Shown in pieces: positions 38,459-47,965 of a stretch of 64,000 bases of DNA (its first letter is position 1; every line of letters starts with the position of its first letter). The stretch is from Pycnococcus provasolii. Taxonomy: Eukaryota > Chlorophyta > Pseudoscourfieldiophyceae > Pseudoscourfieldiales. A model generated the notes under the pieces. It did not search any database. It was not told the DNA's origin and worked only from the letters and a program-made list of their open reading frames with translations. The position numbers and the translations under genes were made by a program. The DNA is taken from NCBI GenBank assembly GCA_049487715.1, contig CP150554.1, forward strand, positions 620,001 through 684,000, written 5' to 3'.

Positions 38459-41400
38459 TCAGGCTGTGCGTGTGCGAACGTGCAGGCTGTCGCCAATCTG
38501 CAGGCGAGCTGGTCCTTCGCCCCAAAGACCATTGTTGCGCGTCGCATCGTCGATGATGCCGTACGGTACAATGGCGCTGGCGAGCACACCGACTGGAACG
38601 CCGCGTGAGCCTGCAACAGCACCACGGCGAACACGGCCAAGGCTGATGAGAGGCTGTGATGGAAGGATGCGCCCATTGCGCTGGTCCACGTTCACCACCG
38701 GACACCGATCGCACGACGCCGTGATGTTCAGCTTGCAAATCTCATCATATTCCAGTGGGTCTGGCGACGGCTCCGACGTCGGCGATTCGAAAGACGGGTC
38801 CGGAGGTGAGCGCGACCGGCGAAGCACGGCGACATCGCTTCCGATCCACTTGTCTTCCGCAAAACTATGCGGCTCGCCCTCGACGAGAACATTCCAGCGA
38901 AAGTGCGCAAGCACCTCCACCGGGATGCTCGAATTGGGAGCATATTTTGACACCACACCCGCGTACTGCGCCGCAGCAACCGCGGCGCTGCGCCCCAGGA
39001 GCAGGAGAGGTGCCTCGTTCGCGAGCGAGCGAGTGACGGACGTGTCATTTCCGCCACCGCCGCTGTCATCCTCGTCACGCGACAGTAGACATGCCAAGAA
39101 GCACCCGCGTCGTCCTCCGGTGGCTCTCCGGCAAAAAGCCTCCGTTGCCTCTGGCCCGCTACCCACCGCACGCACACGAACCTCCGTGCCGCACGCGATG
39201 GCGGAGATTCCGGAAGAAAACGTGGATCCGTTGTCACCACCCATTTCCGGCGCCGCCCAAGTCACATCAATACGACCTCCTCGCCCAGCCCAGCCTGGGC
39301 ATGCAAGATGAGCGCGACGACGCCCACCGGAGAGCACCTCGAGCTTCTTCACGCGAACTGCAGCGAGGCACGGGCAGTCGCGCTGGGTGATGACACGAGA
39401 GACGGAGGTTGAGCTGCCATCGACGATGCAAAGCTCGCGATCCCCTGCGAGCTTGCCGCCATGATCGATGGGCCAAGTCTCACCTGAATGGGATATCAGC
39501 CAACCACCCGCACCCTTCAGCGGGTACACGCAAAGTGCCGAGATGCGCGTGCGATGCTCCTCCTCCGCGCGTTCCCCACTAAGCCAGCTGGGTCGTGCGA
39601 CGAGATTTCGTGCCTCCGGGCCGTCCACAGCCGCGAAAGCGCGCCGGATCACAAGCAGGGCACGATGCACATCCGCATTTGTCGATGCGAGACCAAACGA
39701 CGCGCGGAGCACGCCAGTTGGCGAGCCGTCAGGAGCGAGGCCTGCACCGGCAGCCCCCCATCCACCCCAGCAAAGTCTTCGATCTGCAACGACGTCATCC
39801 TCGCCGCGGCGTTCCACGCTCTCGAAGCGCGCCTGTTCGGCATCGTGCAGCACGCGCAGCACAGCACGAGGGTTGCAGTGCTGCCCCGATCGCACAATAA
39901 CGCCGGCACTGGCAAGTACACCCTCCGCCTCCGCGTGACCGACATGTCGACGTGCACCTTTCCATCGACTCCGAGGCAGTAGCAGATTGAATGCGACGAC
40001 ACCGCCCTGGCCTCCGACGCCGGCGACACTCGCGCCGTTCGCGTGCTGGCGGAGATCTGTCGACACGGCGTTCGGATGACTTTGCCACGCCGCGCCGTAT
40101 AGCTCCGCAACAGGACTGCCATCGGCATGTCGCATGCTCCTGAGCCCGTTAGCAAAGGAACGCGCCAATCGCTGCGTGTGGAAATGCACCGCCTCGTCGT
40201 CGCTGTCATATCCCATGCGAAGCAGACGCCGGCCCATGTACTTTAAGCTCGCGATGCCCAGGAAGTGATCCGTGCCGTCCTCGATGCCGTCCGGTAAGCC
40301 GCGTGGCACCGCCGTCGCGTCTGCTCGCCAGTGCACACTCCCACCGCCGCGAAAGCGTCCGTCTTCTCTCGCACCGCGGCTAAGTGCCCGTGCGCCTCGC
40401 GGCGAGCATATGAGAGCGCCAAGTCCCGTGGGGTAACCAAAAATTTTGTAGAAGGACAGAACGACAAAGTCGGCATGCGGGAATTGCTCCGCAAGTCGCA
40501 GAGGTGAAGTGGCGACGTACTTCGACGCATCCAGGAGCACGTACCAGCCACTGCTGTCGTTATCGTCGATGCCATCATTATCATCGTCGTTGCGACCCCA
40601 CGCACCTTCGCCGCCTCGCTGCATGCTACCTCGCCGTGCCAAGTTTGGTGGTGGTGCAACACACGCCGTGGGATAGCGCTCGCCGGTGACGTTGCATTCG
40701 GCGGGCAGCACGAACAGGTGCGGGCCGGCAGTGTCTACGTTGACGTCACCGCCGTCGTCGCCAAGTTCGGCTCGCCACCCTCCCGCGCCATCCGCAACCA
40801 CGTGCGCGGCGCTCACACGTGCGCCGTACCGCCGTGCCGGTGCACAGATGCCAAGCAGTGATGCGTGCACCTCATCGACATGCACGAGCCGCGACTCTCC
40901 CGCAAGCCACGGAAAGGCGTCTGCGACGGCGCGCATGCCGTCCGTTGCGCCAGCCGTGAAGACGCACACGTAGTCGTGGCTTGCGCCAACAAAAGACAGC
41001 ACGAATCGTCTCGCTTCGTCGACGATCGCCGCACTCCTCGCGCCACCCACCTCCCCCGCGCTTCGGCTTGCAAACTCGGAGAGCGTCGTGCTGTGTGCGC
41101 TGTGCGGGTTTCCGAGCACTTCTCTTGCGAGCACCTGCGCGTGGAAGGTTCTGACATCCTGCTCGTGGTACAGCGCCGCGCCTGCGTGGTCGAGGTACGT
41201 GATATTGCCCCGCCTGCTCCTGAAGAGTATGCTTCTTCTGAGTCTTTGAAAACCCCTGTTGCGCGTGATCCAGTTTTTGATTCGTATGATTTTCGCAAGC
41301 ACGCCGAAAAATTCTGCATCATAGTCACTGCCAACAAGTTGTTGTTCTTTTCGTTTCTGTTTTCCTATGAGAGAGGCAAGTATTTTTTTCCCACGGAGGA

Positions 41401-41497
41401 GCGAGATTGAGCCAACAGCAGCGACACCCAACCATCGAAGCGAGTCCGCGAACCGGCGAACATTAATGCGGCGAAGACCATGAGAAGACGACGACAT
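38459..41497 (-). CDS. MOCOS: molybdenum cofactor sulfurase (MOCOS/ABA3-like)
   Basis: Adds the terminal sulfur to the molybdenum cofactor of xanthine dehydrogenase and aldehyde oxidase. The 1012-residue protein has the full two-part layout. The N-terminal NifS-like class V aminotransferase domain (about 80-640) has DHAGAALYHEQ, GNPHSAHSTT, the PLP-lysine segment SFYKIFGYPTGLGAL (Lys near 351), and RSGQHCNP with the persulfide Cys541. The C-terminal MOSC part (about 690-1012) has ISALCVYPLKGAGG, VDGSSTSVSRVITQRDCPCL, and ends NNGLWGEGPARLQIGDSL-like sequence. The extreme N-terminus (residues 1-75) is basic with a hydrophobic patch, an addition relative to plant ABA3, and might be an anchor or a mis-set start. 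Cytosolic by family; intronless. Confidence 0.92.
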   Translation of the reverse strand: MSSSSHGLRRINVRRFADSLRWLGVAAVGSISLLRGKKILASLIGKQKRKEQQLVGSDYDAEFFGVLAKIIRIKNWITRNRGFQRLRRSILFRSRRGNITYLDHAGAALYHEQDVRTFHAQVLAREVLGNPHSAHSTTLSEFASRSAGEVGGARSAAIVDEARRFVLSFVGASHDYVCVFTAGATDGMRAVADAFPWLAGESRLVHVDEVHASLLGICAPARRYGARVSAAHVVADGAGGWRAELGDDGGDVNVDTAGPHLFVLPAECNVTGERYPTACVAPPPNLARRGSMQRGGEGAWGRNDDDNDGIDDNDSSGWYVLLDASKYVATSPLRLAEQFPHADFVVLSFYKIFGYPTGLGALICSPRGARALSRGAREDGRFRGGGSVHWRADATAVPRGLPDGIEDGTDHFLGIASLKYMGRRLLRMGYDSDDEAVHFHTQRLARSFANGLRSMRHADGSPVAELYGAAWQSHPNAVSTDLRQHANGASVAGVGGQGGVVAFNLLLPRSRWKGARRHVGHAEAEGVLASAGVIVRSGQHCNPRAVLRVLHDAEQARFESVERRGEDDVVADRRLCWGGWGAAGAGLAPDGSPTGVLRASFGLASTNADVHRALLVIRRAFAAVDGPEARNLVARPSWLSGERAEEEHRTRISALCVYPLKGAGGWLISHSGETWPIDHGGKLAGDRELCIVDGSSTSVSRVITQRDCPCLAAVRVKKLEVLSGGRRRAHLACPGWAGRGGRIDVTWAAPEMGGDNGSTFSSGISAIACGTEVRVRAVGSGPEATEAFCRRATGGRRGCFLACLLSRDEDDSGGGGNDTSVTRSLANEAPLLLLGRSAAVAAAQYAGVVSKYAPNSSIPVEVLAHFRWNVLVEGEPHSFAEDKWIGSDVAVLRRSRSPPDPSFESPTSEPSPDPLEYDEICKLNITASCDRCPVVNVDQRNGRILPSQPLISLGRVRRGAVAGSRGVPVGVLASAIVPYGIIDDATRNNGLWGEGPARLQIGDSLHVRTRTA

Positions 41498-42900
41498 GGT
41501 AGCTATGGTTGCCGGTCACCCACCGCGTGCACGACGTACACACGTCACGGGCATGAAGAAGACTGTTTTTTAAAAACAGCCAGCTGGTTTGGTTTCGTTT
41601 GGGACGACGTGGCCGGAGGGTTAGCCCGGTTAGGGTTTTAGGGGGGGGGGCAGTATTGCCAATGAAGGTCATCTTTTACACAAACCGAAATTAAAACCAA
41701 AAGTAGGTCTCCTGCTCCAGTAACCAACTGGCTCCAGCAGTTTCGTGATCACACACCACCCCACGGTAGGGTTCACCGGTGGAGTATGTATCAGTATCCG
41801 GGGCGTCTCCGTCTGGATCTAACGGTTTCCCGTCGTCTCCGCGCTCGACGTCACAGCACCCTTTTTGTTATCATATGGTGCGCCGACAGCAAACCGTGTG
41901 CCGCTATTGGAGAGCGAGATGCTTTGACCCATATAGCTCCCTATCGAGACCGGAATCTCGCTCCCCGGAAGCATCCCCGAAAACACAATTGTGCCATTCA
42001 AGGACTGGCCTCATTTTATGGTCAAACGAGAGCCCTTGAGAAGCTTCACAAGTATATGCGACAATATGCTAGCATCTGTAACCTTAAAGTAGTAATGGGG
42101 GACGTTACGTGACGAACGTGTACAAGGCCCCGTTACAAACTCTCGACTTAAGAAAGGGCCCACAAAGGGCCCGGTTTTGCATTTGTAATCGGTAAATTTG
42201 TATATGACCATTGATGTATCCCCGTTCAAGGCTTGTTGGGTTCCGTTTTCCCCAAGCCGCAATCAATCATTCCTTCACTGGCCCCCACCACCAAGCTTGA
42301 ACCAAGCTTTTGCCGCCCTTGCATGCCCTTGACACTTGAACCCAACTAACCTTATGTAGACTATGCTATCGTACCAACTAGCTTGCCCCAATCTTGAGGA
42401 ATGATGATGAATAACTAAAGTGGTTCTGGGAAAACGGAAAAGGCACACGTCGTTTCCATACCCGGTACCACTACCGGTACGCCAAAAAGTTTTCCACACG
42501 TCTCGTCACGTCTCCCCACGTCTCCCTCCTCCCTGATGTCCCGTCTCGTCTCGGACTCTCATTGGGTGCTCGGGACCTTCCTAGCACTTGAATTCAACCT
42601 CCTCCCTTCCCTGCTTTCAGCCTTTTGCTTTTGAACTCTGGCACTCTGGCCTTAGGCGCGTGCGTGATGTCGCGTGGCCTTCTCAGTGTGAATACCACAC
42701 CTTCTTCAAGCATGCCTCAATATGGTGTCGCTCCTGCTGTGCCTAATAACCTTAGTACCTCCTTGGGTTCAGGGGATCTTAACCGCAAGTCAAGGGAATC
42801 TAAGCCGGGTTCCCGTGACCATAAGGACCATCCTCACACGGTTGGAGGAACGTGGTTCGTCGCGTCTTGGTCAAGCACGCGACGCGACTCACGTGAGTAT
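41498..42900. other. intergenic region with gene relic
   Basis: About 1.4 kb. It contains a short TTAGGG-like patch and a G-run (41627-41652), the FG-GAP-like relic listed separately, and AT-richer DNA before the MORN gene. The in-frame extension of the MORN gene from 42625 to 42900 lies here. Confidence 0.55.
41819..42262 (-). pseudogene. relic of an FG-GAP (integrin-alpha-like) repeat protein
   Basis: On the minus strand, about 41819-42001 encodes GSYMGQSISLSNSGTRFAVG followed by APYDN, a typical FG-GAP blade (G-x-S-x-SLSxxGTRxAVGAPYDN). Just upstream, 42011-42262 encodes another frame starting LGENGTQQALNGDTSMVIYK with similar spacing to the preceding part of such blades. The two pieces are in different frames, neither has a start, signal peptide or flanking blades, and the DNA is less GC-rich than neighbouring genes. 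I read this as a decayed fragment of a surface beta-propeller gene. Confidence 0.45.
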
Positions 42901-45132
42901 ATGTCGCAAACGACGCAAGGGCAAACGTACGATCGGCCGAGAAAACCCGCGTCGGGATCGGCGTCGCCAGTCTCCAAGACTGCGGCGCAAAGGAGCATGT
43001 GGCCGACGAGACCTTGGAGCGCAGCGCCCTCCCCCGATCGCAAAGCAAACGCGACGACGACGACGACGACGACGAGCGCTCGCGAGCAGCCCACGTGGCT
43101 CGCAGCGGCAAGGCTGCGAAGAAACAGGTCGCTCGCCGCGGCTTCCGCAGCCTTCTCGAGTGCAAATAATCCGATCTTCGACCTCGTCGACGACGGAAGC
43201 ACGAGCGGCACGACGAGCAGCGGAGACGACTGCGCACAACCTGCGGAGCCGATGGACGTGGGAGCCACGGCCAAGCCCGCGAACGACAGAACGACGGTCG
43301 TGCAAGACGTTGCCGCAGCGGCGGCCGCGACAGCAATAGAGACGGCTGAGTCGCGCGAGGAGACTTCCCACAAGCAAACGACGGCGGAGGTGCAGCTTGC
43401 GAGCACCTCCTCTTCGTCGCCAGAGTCGTCCCTGTCGCCTGGCGCTGAAGGGTCGCGAAAGGGTTCCGAAGGCGACGCGTTCAACGCGCGTGCTGAGCTG
43501 GCGGAGAAGCTTTCCGTCGAGCTCGCAAGGCGGCTGCGACGTGCGGAGGCGGAACTCGCTACCTGCACGTCGGAACGCGACGCGGCCAAGGAGGAGCTCG
43601 CGGCACTTCGCCAGCACGTCAGCCGCGACCGCGGCATCATGCACGGCGAACGCGTGGATGGCGCGGACGTGTACGAAGGCTTCCTGAGCGTCGACGGCAA
43701 GACGCCGCAGTACTTCGGCGTCTGCCGCTACGGAAATGGAGACAGGTACCAGGGAAGCTGGCGCGACGGCGTGCCCGACGGATTCGGCACATGCACCTTC
43801 GCGCTGGGGAACCGCTACGTCGGAGGGTGGAAGCAAGGCGGGTACCACGGCGACGGAACGTACACGTACACGAATGGAGACGTCTACCAGGGCACGTGGT
43901 GTGATGATGCGAGGGATGGCGATGGAGTGCTGACGGAGGCGAACGGAACTGCTTGGGTTGAGCAGTACGAAAAAGGAAGGCTGATAAGCCGCGACACCTG
44001 GGACTCGCTGGCTGCCGAATTCGCGGCAAGTCCATCATCCAGCCCGTCGCGCCCAGCACGTCCAGAGCAGAATGGCACGCGCGGTGGGAAGAATGGCACG
44101 ACTGCGCCGGAGACAACATCCGCGCAGCCACAGCCTCCGGCTCGTGGCGAAAGTGCTGCACCCGCATCGAAGGCGCCATCTCAGGACACAAGGAGCAAGC
44201 TCACGCCGAATGCGCACGAGGAGCTCAAGAACAAATTGCGAAAGAGGTTGGTGGCTGGCGAACTAGAGCAAATCCTTCAGGCTGCGCGAGAGACGCACTA
44301 CGGCGACCTTCACAACGGCGTGAAGACGTCGACGCCGTCGTCTCCGGACACGAGCCCTCCAGCTTCACAGGTGAAGAAACCAAGCTTCATGCGCAGTTCG
44401 TACAACCCCATCGGCGCGTCGAGCGCGAGCAGCCCCGATTCCAGCGACAACAGCTCGATGGACGAGGCTGTGCATAATGGTGGCGGCATATCTTCCCCGA
44501 ATGTCAACACGCCGATGGGCATGACGGACAGCGAGAAGCGTGCGCACGAGGAGCGGCGGCGTCGGCTGGACCTCGAGTCATCGTGGAGGAAGGACTACAA
44601 GAAGGCGCGGTGGCGTGATCATGTGAGCCGTGCACGCAGCCACCTGGAGAAGGCTTACGAGGAGTTCAAGGGGCACAACGTTCCTTTCGCTCGTGCTCCG
44701 CCACCTAGCCCGATACCAGAATTTCGCAAGGGAGCCTGGTCGCAACGAGATGATGGTGACCCGTTCGACTCCGTCAAGGCAACGAGCAAAAAGGCGCTCG
44801 ATCAGCACATCGAGGCGTTCGAAGCATTCGAGAGCACGATGTGCACGGCATCTTCGACGCGAGCTATTCGCTTCGACGACATCCCGTGGCCACCGCGCGC
44901 GGCACTCGCGGGCATCGCCGACAGTATCGGTGCGAAGGGCATCGCCCTTGGCGTCGTCGGCCCGAACAGCACGGCGCACCGCAAGCTTCTGCTGCGCTTG
45001 AAGAGTCGCTGGCACCCTGACAAGTGGCAGGGCCGACGCCTGCACGAGCCTGACCGCGCGCGCATCATGAGCGAGGTGACGGCGGTCTTCCAGGCCGTTC
45101 ATTCCCTCCGCAAGCAGTGCGTCACGCATTGA
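42901..45132 (+). CDS. MORN-repeat protein with C-terminal J-like (NFKBIL1-type) domain
   Basis: About 743 residues from the ATG at 42901 (MSQTTQGQTYDRPRK); the frame stays open to 42625, but that extension looks non-coding and contains a possible splice donor (GTGAGT at 42894). The N-terminal 200 residues are disordered Ser/Thr/Ala-rich, followed by a short coiled coil (near residues 195-240). Four MORN repeats follow (about 269-357; e.g. YGNGDRYQGSWRDGVPDGFG), a module that binds lipids or scaffolds axoneme and basal-body proteins. After a Pro/Ser linker, a charged segment (EERRRRLDLESSWRKDYKKA) leads to RLKSRWHPDKWQGR (about 699-712), which keeps the HPD tripeptide of J domains in the form found in NFKBIL1-type proteins. 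MORN plus this J-like end is unusual. Partners unknown. Confidence 0.8.
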   Translation: MSQTTQGQTYDRPRKPASGSASPVSKTAAQRSMWPTRPWSAAPSPDRKANATTTTTTTSAREQPTWLAAARLRRNRSLAAASAAFSSANNPIFDLVDDGSTSGTTSSGDDCAQPAEPMDVGATAKPANDRTTVVQDVAAAAAATAIETAESREETSHKQTTAEVQLASTSSSSPESSLSPGAEGSRKGSEGDAFNARAELAEKLSVELARRLRRAEAELATCTSERDAAKEELAALRQHVSRDRGIMHGERVDGADVYEGFLSVDGKTPQYFGVCRYGNGDRYQGSWRDGVPDGFGTCTFALGNRYVGGWKQGGYHGDGTYTYTNGDVYQGTWCDDARDGDGVLTEANGTAWVEQYEKGRLISRDTWDSLAAEFAASPSSSPSRPARPEQNGTRGGKNGTTAPETTSAQPQPPARGESAAPASKAPSQDTRSKLTPNAHEELKNKLRKRLVAGELEQILQAARETHYGDLHNGVKTSTPSSPDTSPPASQVKKPSFMRSSYNPIGASSASSPDSSDNSSMDEAVHNGGGISSPNVNTPMGMTDSEKRAHEERRRRLDLESSWRKDYKKARWRDHVSRARSHLEKAYEEFKGHNVPFARAPPPSPIPEFRKGAWSQRDDGDPFDSVKATSKKALDQHIEAFEAFESTMCTASSTRAIRFDDIPWPPRAALAGIADSIGAKGIALGVVGPNSTAHRKLLLRLKSRWHPDKWQGRRLHEPDRARIMSEVTAVFQAVHSLRKQCVTH

Positions 45133-45826
45133 TATTTGATTTGTAGTGTGTAAGACTAAGACTAGTATCTTTTGCATAAATACTGAGACAAGCTGCGAAA
45201 CAGCTATAACTCGGTCAGTTTTGGACCGGATAAAAACCATGCACACGCCACTTGAGTCCTCCTTTGGCCACGCCAGGAACTGCAGCGAAACTAGCCGTTG
45301 CCTGAACACGATCACGTGCGCACTGCACGTCACTCAGTGCTTAACTCACAGGTCGGGAGCCCCCGTTATACGAAATTTCGGGGTTAGGGTTAGGGTTAGG
45401 GTTAGGATGTGAAACTTTCTGACCACCTTTAACTGCGGGGAACTAAACGGTGAAAATACATGGTAACCCTAGCCCTAACCCTAACCATAACCCTAGCCCT
45501 AACCCTAGCACTAACCCTAACCCTAATCGGGTGAGGGGTATTAGGGTTTTGAGCAGATCGCAGTTCCCGGCTCCTGACGCGTTTTTTTGGCTCAAACGTT
45601 GGCTCTGGCCAAAGGAGGGTAATGCATTTAGTTAGTCTAGAACGAAAAATCACTCGAAACGAGCGAGTACGTCGTCAGAAATCTCTGTCTCAGTATTTTT
45701 ATGCACAGGATACTATGAGTACAACTGATTGTTGAACCCCGAATTCCAATTTTAGGGTTCCCCAGAAGGACTCCACGTCAGCGTCTCAAAAAGATATCAT
45801 AGTCCTATCCTATTCTACCCTTTATC
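45133..45826. other. intergenic region with head-to-head telomere-type repeats
   Basis: Nearly 700 bp. It holds TTAGGG units followed by CCCTAA units (listed separately), TTAGTCTA at 45632, and AT-rich sequence up to the homocysteine methyltransferase start. No gene seen. Confidence 0.6.
45382..45526. repeat. head-to-head telomere-type repeats
   Basis: TTAGGG units at 45382-45406 and degenerate CCCTAA units (CCCTAGC, CCATAAC variants included) at 45464-45526, separated by 57 bp. The order TTAGGG then CCCTAA on one strand is the orientation produced by end-to-end telomere joining; it also makes a long inverted repeat. Confidence 0.9.
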
Positions 45827-46852
45827 ATGCCCTCGGCGCCGTTCACGTGCGACGCGCGGTACGGCACCTGCCTGCTCCTCGACGGCGGCACCGGCCACGA
45901 ACTCAAGCTGCGCACAGATGCGAAGGCGTTCGTCTACACGAGCCTCATGAACGTGCAGGAACCCGGCGTTGTCACTGACGTGCACTCCGCGTTCGTGCGC
46001 GCCGGTGCAACAGCAGTCACGGCCAATTGTTATGGAGCGACGCCACATCACCTCGCAAAAGCTGGCGTGCACATATACCGGACGAAGAACCGCGATATGA
46101 CCGTGACGGACGTGTGCACGGCGGCGTGCTCGTGCGCGAGGAACGCCGGTGCGCGCACGGTGCTGGCATCTCTGCCGCCGCTCGGGGAGTCGTATGAGAG
46201 GGCGACTGAGGAATTGCTCGCAAACGCGAACGAGTCATACGGCGCGATGCTTGCGGGCATGCAAGACGCAGACGGTTTGATCGCCGAGACGCTCACGACA
46301 AGCGAGGAAGGAGTGGCGGCGGCACTTGCAGCTCGTCGTGAATGTCCCAACCTCCCGCTGCTTGTCTCTTTCACCTGCCACGACACGGGGTACGCGGATC
46401 AGCCTACGCTACGCGGAAGTAACGAGCGCCTCGAAGATGCCGTCCGCGCGGTGGATGCGGCGTGCACGTCCGCGGGCGTGGAACCGCCAGACGGCTACTC
46501 TGTGAACTGCAGCGACGCTGCCATGGTTCTCAGTGGCGTCAAGGCTCTTCGACGCGAGCTCGCCGCAGCTCGTCTTGTTGGTGGCTGCGCGAACGTCTTT
46601 CCGAGTCCCACGAGCGCGCACTTCGGCGCGAGAGGAGGAGATCTGCACATTCGAATTCGCCGTCTGATCCTTGCACCGCTGCGCTGGCTAAAACGTCGCG
46701 GAGCTCGTGCGATGACACCCGACGCGTTCGCAAAGCACGTTTGCGCTTGCGCGGATGCCGGTGCGAACATCGTCGGTGGTTGCTGTGGCGCGGCTCCTGA
46801 GCACATTGCGCGTGCGAGCGAGCTTCTTGCGGCTCGTGCAAAACTGCGGTGA
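45827..46852 (+). CDS. homocysteine S-methyltransferase
   Basis: Zinc enzyme that transfers a methyl group, typically from S-methylmethionine or betaine, to homocysteine to make methionine. The 341-residue chain has the family pattern: LLLDGGTGHELKL at the N-terminus, SAFVRAGATAVTANCYGATP, and the three zinc cysteines: Cys228 in VNCSDA, and Cys319-Cys320 in VGGCCGAAPEHI. The length is standard (about 330). An insertion GARGGDLHIRIRRLILAPLR of unknown role precedes the C-terminal helix-strand. The start ATG at 45827 fits the family N-terminus. If the nearby BCCT carrier imports betaine, this enzyme could use it, but that link is speculative. Cytosolic by family. Confidence 0.9.
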   Translation: MPSAPFTCDARYGTCLLLDGGTGHELKLRTDAKAFVYTSLMNVQEPGVVTDVHSAFVRAGATAVTANCYGATPHHLAKAGVHIYRTKNRDMTVTDVCTAACSCARNAGARTVLASLPPLGESYERATEELLANANESYGAMLAGMQDADGLIAETLTTSEEGVAAALAARRECPNLPLLVSFTCHDTGYADQPTLRGSNERLEDAVRAVDAACTSAGVEPPDGYSVNCSDAAMVLSGVKALRRELAAARLVGGCANVFPSPTSAHFGARGGDLHIRIRRLILAPLRWLKRRGARAMTPDAFAKHVCACADAGANIVGGCCGAAPEHIARASELLAARAKLR

Positions 46853-46925
46853 GGAAGTGCGGCAGTGAGGTTGAGTTGTGAACAAAACAAAGATGGAAAA
46901 CTTTCTACTAGTAGTGCGTTACAGT

Positions 46926-47456
46926 TTAGAAGAGTCGGTCTTGCGGCAGGCGCGGCAGAGTGGTACACTTGTTCCTGAACTCTGGGTCTCTCGGATCGCA
47001 CGGTTCAGGTAAGATTTCCATGCCTGTGATTTCGTTGATTCGATATTTGCGATTGTAGTAGTTGTCGAGTCTTTGCTGGTCGTACGCCTCCTTGTTTTCG
47101 CGCGTTCTCTCGAGTAGTTTCTGTACAAGCGCGGAGTCTGCGTCAGGCACAACTTCCTCCGCGGGTCCCTTCTGTCTGGTTGTTGCCGCCTGCGCCGAGC
47201 TTGTTGAGAGACTGAAGGCACCAAGCGACAAGGCGATTGTGCTACTCAATAAGAGTCGTCGAGACGACAGTGGCTGAGCAGCAGAATGCTGCGACAGGGC
47301 GCTGACCTGTTCGTGTTCATCATCACGCACGTGCGCCAACAGGTCACGCGAAGAGCAAGTGCGCGTCACACTTGCTTTGTTCAAGTACGTGCGGCCTTTT
47401 GTGGTCGTCACTGCTCTTGTACTAATACTTGCAGTCGTCGTACGTGCGACCGTCAT
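46926..47456 (-). CDS. putative thylakoid lumen protein with twin-arginine signal
   Basis: A 176-residue protein with a two-part targeting sequence: residues 1-60 are Thr/Ser/Arg-rich (transit-peptide-like), followed by Arg66-Arg67, a hydrophobic core (LLLSSTIALSLGAF) and an AQA|A cleavage site (88-90). This is the layout of proteins sent across the thylakoid membrane by the Tat pathway in primary plastids. The mature part (about 85 residues) is charged and helical: KLLERTRENKEAYDQQRLDN then YYNRKY, followed by a Pro/Cys-rich end with two cysteines (LPEPCDPRDPEFRNKC). I do not recognise the mature family. It lies convergent to the methyltransferase and divergent from the sialyltransferase gene. 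Confidence 0.7.
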   Translation of the reverse strand: MTVARTTTASISTRAVTTTKGRTYLNKASVTRTCSSRDLLAHVRDDEHEQVSALSQHSAAQPLSSRRLLLSSTIALSLGAFSLSTSSAQAATTRQKGPAEEVVPDADSALVQKLLERTRENKEAYDQQRLDNYYNRKYRINEITGMEILPEPCDPRDPEFRNKCTTLPRLPQDRLF

Positions 47457-47965
47457 CAGTTAAGCAAGAATGAAAAAAAAACAAGTTTGGGAATTTCACA
47501 CCGATCACAGATCGAAACCACTATCATACCACCACATAAAGGTAAGGTAGGAGAGCCAACAACCCTACCTGCCTAACCCTAACCCTACCTGCCTAAACCC
47601 TAACCCTAACCCTAACCCTACCTGCCTAAACCCTAACTTCCTAACCCCGAAACGTTGTTTCCGCCTCCCTCGTCCTGCCTTCTCGACCTGCCTTCTCGGC
47701 CTCTTGGTCGGCGGGATGATCCCTCCCTCCCGGCTCCCGCGGCTTTGAGCGTATCTGGTAGCGATTATGAACTTAAAGTTGTTTGTCGCCCTAGCCCTTC
47801 GACCAAACCAAGAGGTTTGTTGTTTTCACCCCTCCTTCGTTTTCCAACATCTTCAAAAGTCTTTTTATTAAATTCTCTCGCATCGGCATCCACCTCGTTT
47901 CGTTGGTGCAAACTTACTTTTCCTCCTTTTCTTACGTAAGGTTTTCTCTTATTGTTTTTGTTTTT
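47457..47965. other. divergent intergenic region
   Basis: About 500 bp between the lumen-protein and sialyltransferase starts. It contains the mixed telomere-type repeat (47561-47640) and a T-rich stretch before 47966. A short frame at 47655-47939 has no family features. Confidence 0.55.
47561..47640. repeat. telomere-type repeats interspersed with CCTACCTGCCTAA units
   Basis: CCCTAA runs alternate with three copies of CCCTACCTGCCTAA, giving a higher-order pattern of about 25-35 bp. Confidence 0.9.

Noticed and set aside
42625-42900. N-terminal extension of the MORN protein from 42625
   Set aside because: Base composition differs from the body and a GTGAGT donor-like site precedes the chosen start; kept only as an alternative.
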